Origin: Bacteroidota bacterium
GTDB taxonomy: Bacteria; Bacteroidota; Ignavibacteria; Ignavibacteriales; Ignavibacteriaceae
Length of the DNA stretch: 8,940 nt
Reading direction: 5' to 3'
Assembly (NCBI GenBank): GCA_022567875.1
Contig: JADFGB010000027.1
Location: 1-8,940, forward strand
Both the position numbers and the translations under genes were made by a program. Under the pieces are notes generated by a model. The model did no database searches. It saw nothing but the letters and a program-made list of their open reading frames with translations, and was not told the DNA's origin. This document shows positions 5,914 through 8,940 of this stretch, piece after piece (the stretch's first letter is position 1; each line of letters opens with the position of its first letter).

Positions 5914-7677
5914 TTGTTTCTGGGTTTACTTTTTTTAAAATATTTAGCTCCTATAAAAGTGATATTTAATAAGGAAATAGAACAAAAAAAAAGATTAAAC
6001 TTATGGTTTATTCGCTTAAGATGGATTGCCATAGTTATATCTTTTATGCTAATATTTATTGCAGATTTTTATTTGCATTATTTACAAGAAGAAAGTTTTT
6101 GGCCTCTAATATTTACGGTTCTTTTCCTTTTAATAACAAATATTTTTTATAAAATATTTTTAACTAAAAAAATATTTCTTAAAAACCTTGAAAAAATTCA
6201 AATATTTATTGATTTACTAATCCTTTCAATAATGCTTCAATTTTCGGGCGGTATTGAAAATCCCCTTTCTTTTATTTATTTATTGCACGTTATTTTAACC
6301 GGAATACTACTCTCAAAAATTGACTGCTACAAAGTTGTTTTTTTTGCCATATTTTTTTATGCTACAATTTCAATCGGTGAATTATATAAAGTATTTCCCC
6401 ATTATACTCTGTTAATATATCCTCACACAACTGAAAAGAATATTGAAAATGCTGATTTGGAAACAGATATTAATAAACATACAGATGATGAAAATACACT
6501 GATTCACGCAGCACATTATCCTTTATATGTTTGGAGCATGATAGGACTTAATTTTTTCTTAATGCTGCTTATCGCTTATTTCATTACAACAATTATGGAA
6601 CGATTAAGAGATGAAGAAAAAGAAACACAGGAAAAATATCAATGGTTGGAAAGAGTTTTGCAAGCAACAGGAGCAGGGTTACTTATTTTAAATAAAGACC
6701 TAAAAACCGAATGGATGAACCAACAGATTAAAAATTGGTTATCATTAAATTCTTCTTCAAAACAAGATAGAAAAGAATCTATTTCTAATTGGATTAGAGG
6801 AAAAGACGATGAAGTTGAAAAAACTTTTAAGGACGGTTTGACAAGAACGGTAGAAATTACAAGATATACTGACTTAGAACAAAAACAATTCTTTCAAGTT
6901 ACCATTGCCCCAATGTTCGGAGATGGTGGTAAAATCTATCAAGTTGCTGAACTTGTTCAGAATATAACTGAGAAAAAAATATTAGAGGCTGAAATGCTTC
7001 ATTCTTCAAAAATGGCAACTATCGGAACTATGGCTGCAGGTATTGCACACGAAGTCGGAAATCCTTTATCATCTATAGCTACAAGATTAAAGTTGTTAGA
7101 GATTCAAAATGATCCTGTTTTTTTAGAAAAAAGTATACCGTTACTCCAAAAAGAAATTGAAAGAATAAAAAGAATTGTAAGAGGAATCTCTCAGTTTGGT
7201 AAACCAACAAAGGAAGTATGGAGTATTTGCCAAATCAATAGAATAATTTCAGAAACAGTTGAAATACTTAAATTACATAAAGCATACAAGAACTGTAAGA
7301 TTGTTACAAAATTAGACATAAAACTTCCACAAACATTGGCATCTTACGATCAATTAAAACAAGTTTTCCTTAATTTAGGACTCAATGCTTTTGAAGCTAT
7401 GGAAGATGGTGGAACTTTAACTCTAGAAACATTTTATGAACAGGGGATGATTTTCATTAATTTAATCGACACTGGAAAAGGTATCTCTTCACAAATGATA
7501 GATAAAATATTTGAACCATTTTTTTCTACAAAAGAAAAAGGAAGCGGATTAGGACTATTTATAGTTTATCACATAATTCAAGCTCATGGTGGAACTATCA
7601 ACGCATTTAGTGAAAATGAAAAAGGTACTAAATTTAGTATCTCAATTCCCATTAAACAACATATAAAAAATAAATAA
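5914..7677 (+). CDS. Six-helix membrane sensor histidine kinase, NtrB-like (PAS-HisKA-HATPase)
   Basis: Phosphorylates itself on His and passes the phosphate to a response regulator, here surely the NtrC-type protein encoded directly downstream. Numbered from the TTG at 5914, six membrane helices lie at about 36-55, 62-82, 95-111, 118-135, 140-157 and 206-228. Charges in the connecting loops fit an N-inside topology. The 158-205 segment, rich in His and acidic residues, would be outside. A PAS-like domain follows (about 240-350), then HisKA with H379 in AAGIAHEVGNPLSSIA. The HATPase domain has N491 in NLGLNAFEAM, DTGKGIS (519-525) and KGSGLGLFIV (542-551). There is no in-frame ATG until residue 45, inside helix 1. 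The TTG directly follows an in-frame stop, and a GTG at 5959 (residue 16) would give VIFNKEIEQKKRL before helix 1, which looks at least as likely. Neither has a clear ribosome site. The ligand is unknown. Confidence 0.88.
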   Translation: MFLGLLFLKYLAPIKVIFNKEIEQKKRLNLWFIRLRWIAIVISFMLIFIADFYLHYLQEESFWPLIFTVLFLLITNIFYKIFLTKKIFLKNLEKIQIFIDLLILSIMLQFSGGIENPLSFIYLLHVILTGILLSKIDCYKVVFFAIFFYATISIGELYKVFPHYTLLIYPHTTEKNIENADLETDINKHTDDENTLIHAAHYPLYVWSMIGLNFFLMLLIAYFITTIMERLRDEEKETQEKYQWLERVLQATGAGLLILNKDLKTEWMNQQIKNWLSLNSSSKQDRKESISNWIRGKDDEVEKTFKDGLTRTVEITRYTDLEQKQFFQVTIAPMFGDGGKIYQVAELVQNITEKKILEAEMLHSSKMATIGTMAAGIAHEVGNPLSSIATRLKLLEIQNDPVFLEKSIPLLQKEIERIKRIVRGISQFGKPTKEVWSICQINRIISETVEILKLHKAYKNCKIVTKLDIKLPQTLASYDQLKQVFLNLGLNAFEAMEDGGTLTLETFYEQGMIFINLIDTGKGISSQMIDKIFEPFFSTKEKGSGLGLFIVYHIIQAHGGTINAFSENEKGTKFSISIPIKQHIKNK

Positions 7678-7699
7678 AAGTATAAATGCCTACAAGATA

Positions 7700-8940
7700 T
7701 TGCTTATAGATGACGAAGAACTTTTTAGAGAAGATTTTGCACTTCTACTTAGAAATGAAGGATACGAATGCTTCACTGCACCATCTGCTGAAAAAGGTCT
7801 TGAAATAGTTAAAAAAGAATTTCCCAATATTATTTTTTCCGATATCGTAATGCCGGGTAAAAGCGGTATTGATATTTTGGAAGATTTAAACAGAAATAAC
7901 CCGGACGGCTCCGTTATTATTATGACATCATTCGGAACTTTAGAAACTGCAATTAAAGCCTTCAGATTTGGAGCTATAGATTATATTTTAAAACCAATTG
8001 AGTTTGAAGAAGTATTAATTAAAATTGAAAGAATTATTCAGCACAAAGAATTATTAAGTGAATTAAAATTTTTAAGAAAAGAAGTTATTGAAAACGCTGA
8101 AGAATTTTCTTTTGTAGGTGAAAGCGAACCTATTAAAAAAATCAAAAAATTGATACAAAGGGTTGCCCCTACAAACAGCACCGTACTTATTAGTGGTGAA
8201 TCAGGTACAGGAAAAGAAGTTGTTGCACAAGCAATTCATAAAGTTAGCAATAATTCAGAAAAACCTTTTATTGCTATAAATTGTCCAAGCCTTCAAGAAA
8301 ATTTGCTTGAAAGCGAACTTTTTGGACACGTTAAAGGAGCATTTACCGGAGCAATTAATGATAAAATAGGTTTTATGGAAGCAGCAGGAAAAGGCACTAT
8401 CTTTTTGGATGAAATTTCTGAAATCCCAATTTCATTGCAAGGAAAATTACTTAGAGTACTTGAAGAAAAAGAATTTTACAGAGTAGGTGGTACAAAAAAA
8501 TATACCCTTAAAGCCAGAATTATTGCAGCAACCAATAAAAATCTGAAAGACAGTATAAAAATTGGTAAGTTCAGGGAAGATTTGTTCTATAGAATTGCTG
8601 TTTTTGAGATAGAAATGCCCTCCTTAAGACAAAGAAGTGAAGACATTCCTTTATTGATAGACTTTTTTTTGAAAAAGTTTAACAATGAAATGAAGAAGAA
8701 GTATATTGGTGTTTCTTCAGAAGCAATGAAAGCAATGTTAAACTATGATTGGCCGGGCAACATACGTGAATTGAGGAATGTAATTGAAAGAGCAATGATT
8801 TTGTGTGAAAATAAAACAATAAATATAAACGGACTTCCTTCTAATATAATAGGAATTTCACAAAATTTAATCGAATCGAAAAGTCTTAAAGCAAGTTTAA
8901 ATTCGTACGAAAGAGCCAACATAACGCAAACACTTAAAGA
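7700..8940 (+). CDS. NtrC-family sigma-54-dependent response regulator (partial, runs off the right edge)
   Basis: Phosphorylation-controlled activator of RNA polymerase with sigma-54; partner of the kinase ending at 7677. The receiver domain shows ILLIDDEE at the start, the phosphorylated Asp in [11 protein letters not shown] (codon 7841-7843), the switch Thr in IIMTSFG and the Lys in YILKP. The AAA+ domain shows Walker A GESGTGKE (8195-8218), the sigma-54 contact loop GAFTGA (8336-8353), Walker B GTIFLDE (8393-8413) and WPGNIREL (8750-8773). The window ends within the first helices of the Fis-type DNA-binding domain ([16 protein letters not shown]). The reading frame is unbroken from 7667 to the edge. 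The start is a problem: the only ATG nearby (7686) is one base out of frame, and the coordinate given is the first in-frame TTG, which removes two residues of the first beta strand. A missing A near 7693-7696 would restore a standard [11 protein letters not shown] start. Confidence 0.88.
   Translation, partial: MLIDDEELFREDFALLLRNEGYECFTAPSAEKGLEIVKKEFPNIIFSDIVMPGKSGIDILEDLNRNNPDGSVIIMTSFGTLETAIKAFRFGAIDYILKPIEFEEVLIKIERIIQHKELLSELKFLRKEVIENAEEFSFVGESEPIKKIKKLIQRVAPTNSTVLISGESGTGKEVVAQAIHKVSNNSEKPFIAINCPSLQENLLESELFGHVKGAFTGAINDKIGFMEAAGKGTIFLDEISEIPISLQGKLLRVLEEKEFYRVGGTKKYTLKARIIAATNKNLKDSIKIGKFREDLFYRIAVFEIEMPSLRQRSEDIPLLIDFFLKKFNNEMKKKYIGVSSEAMKAMLNYDWPGNIRELRNVIERAMILCENKTININGLPSNIIGISQNLIESKSLKASLNSYERANITQTLK

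Noticed and set aside
1..8940. CRISPR array, tRNA, insertion sequence or toxin-antitoxin pair
   Set aside because: No regularly spaced repeats, cloverleaf-like segments, transposase motifs or paired small genes were found in the intergenic spaces, all of which are under 300 bp.

Overview
The window is AT-rich and looks like chromosomal DNA of a Bacteroidota/Ignavibacteriota-type bacterium (FCB group). This rests on a peptidyl-dipeptidase with a lipoprotein signal, an exported S9-type dipeptidyl peptidase next to an aminopeptidase P of the Bacteroidota kind, a free-standing membrane-anchored FMN glutamate-synthase domain protein, and an NtrB/NtrC-like pair. The assignment is inferred from family resemblance and composition only. 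I see no tRNA, rRNA, CRISPR array, insertion sequence, phage gene or defence gene.

Left part (1-4012), peptide breakdown. On the minus strand an Xaa-Pro aminopeptidase (254-1669) overlaps by 11 bp the start of an exported dipeptidyl peptidase IV-like protein, of which only the first 88 residues lie in the window (264 down to 1). Both act on bonds involving proline, so the pair reads as a translationally coupled proline-peptide operon. Divergent from it, across 243 bp, is a lipoprotein M3 peptidyl-dipeptidase Dcp (1913-4012). The divergent spacer holds an inverted repeat (1743-1781) whose right arm contains the -35 hexamer of a good candidate promoter for dcp.

Middle (4013-5913). The 193 bp between the convergent dcp and glutamate-synthase genes contains an 83-bp inverted-repeat element built from two copies of a 13-bp near-palindrome. 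The minus-strand gene 4206-5780 encodes a 524-residue membrane-anchored protein with the FMN and 3Fe-4S domain of glutamate synthase, but without the glutaminase domain.

Right part (5914-8940), signalling. A six-helix membrane histidine kinase with PAS, HisKA and HATPase domains is followed at once by an NtrC-family sigma-54 activator (REC, AAA+ with GAFTGA, start of the Fis-type helix-turn-helix) that runs off the window. Neither gene has a usable in-frame ATG near its expected start. For the regulator, the obvious ATG lies one base out of frame, which suggests a single-base indel, either real or an assembly error.

No clearly new biological system is visible. The points most worth checking are the regulator start/frameshift, the palindromic element after dcp, and the inverted repeat between the peptidase genes.
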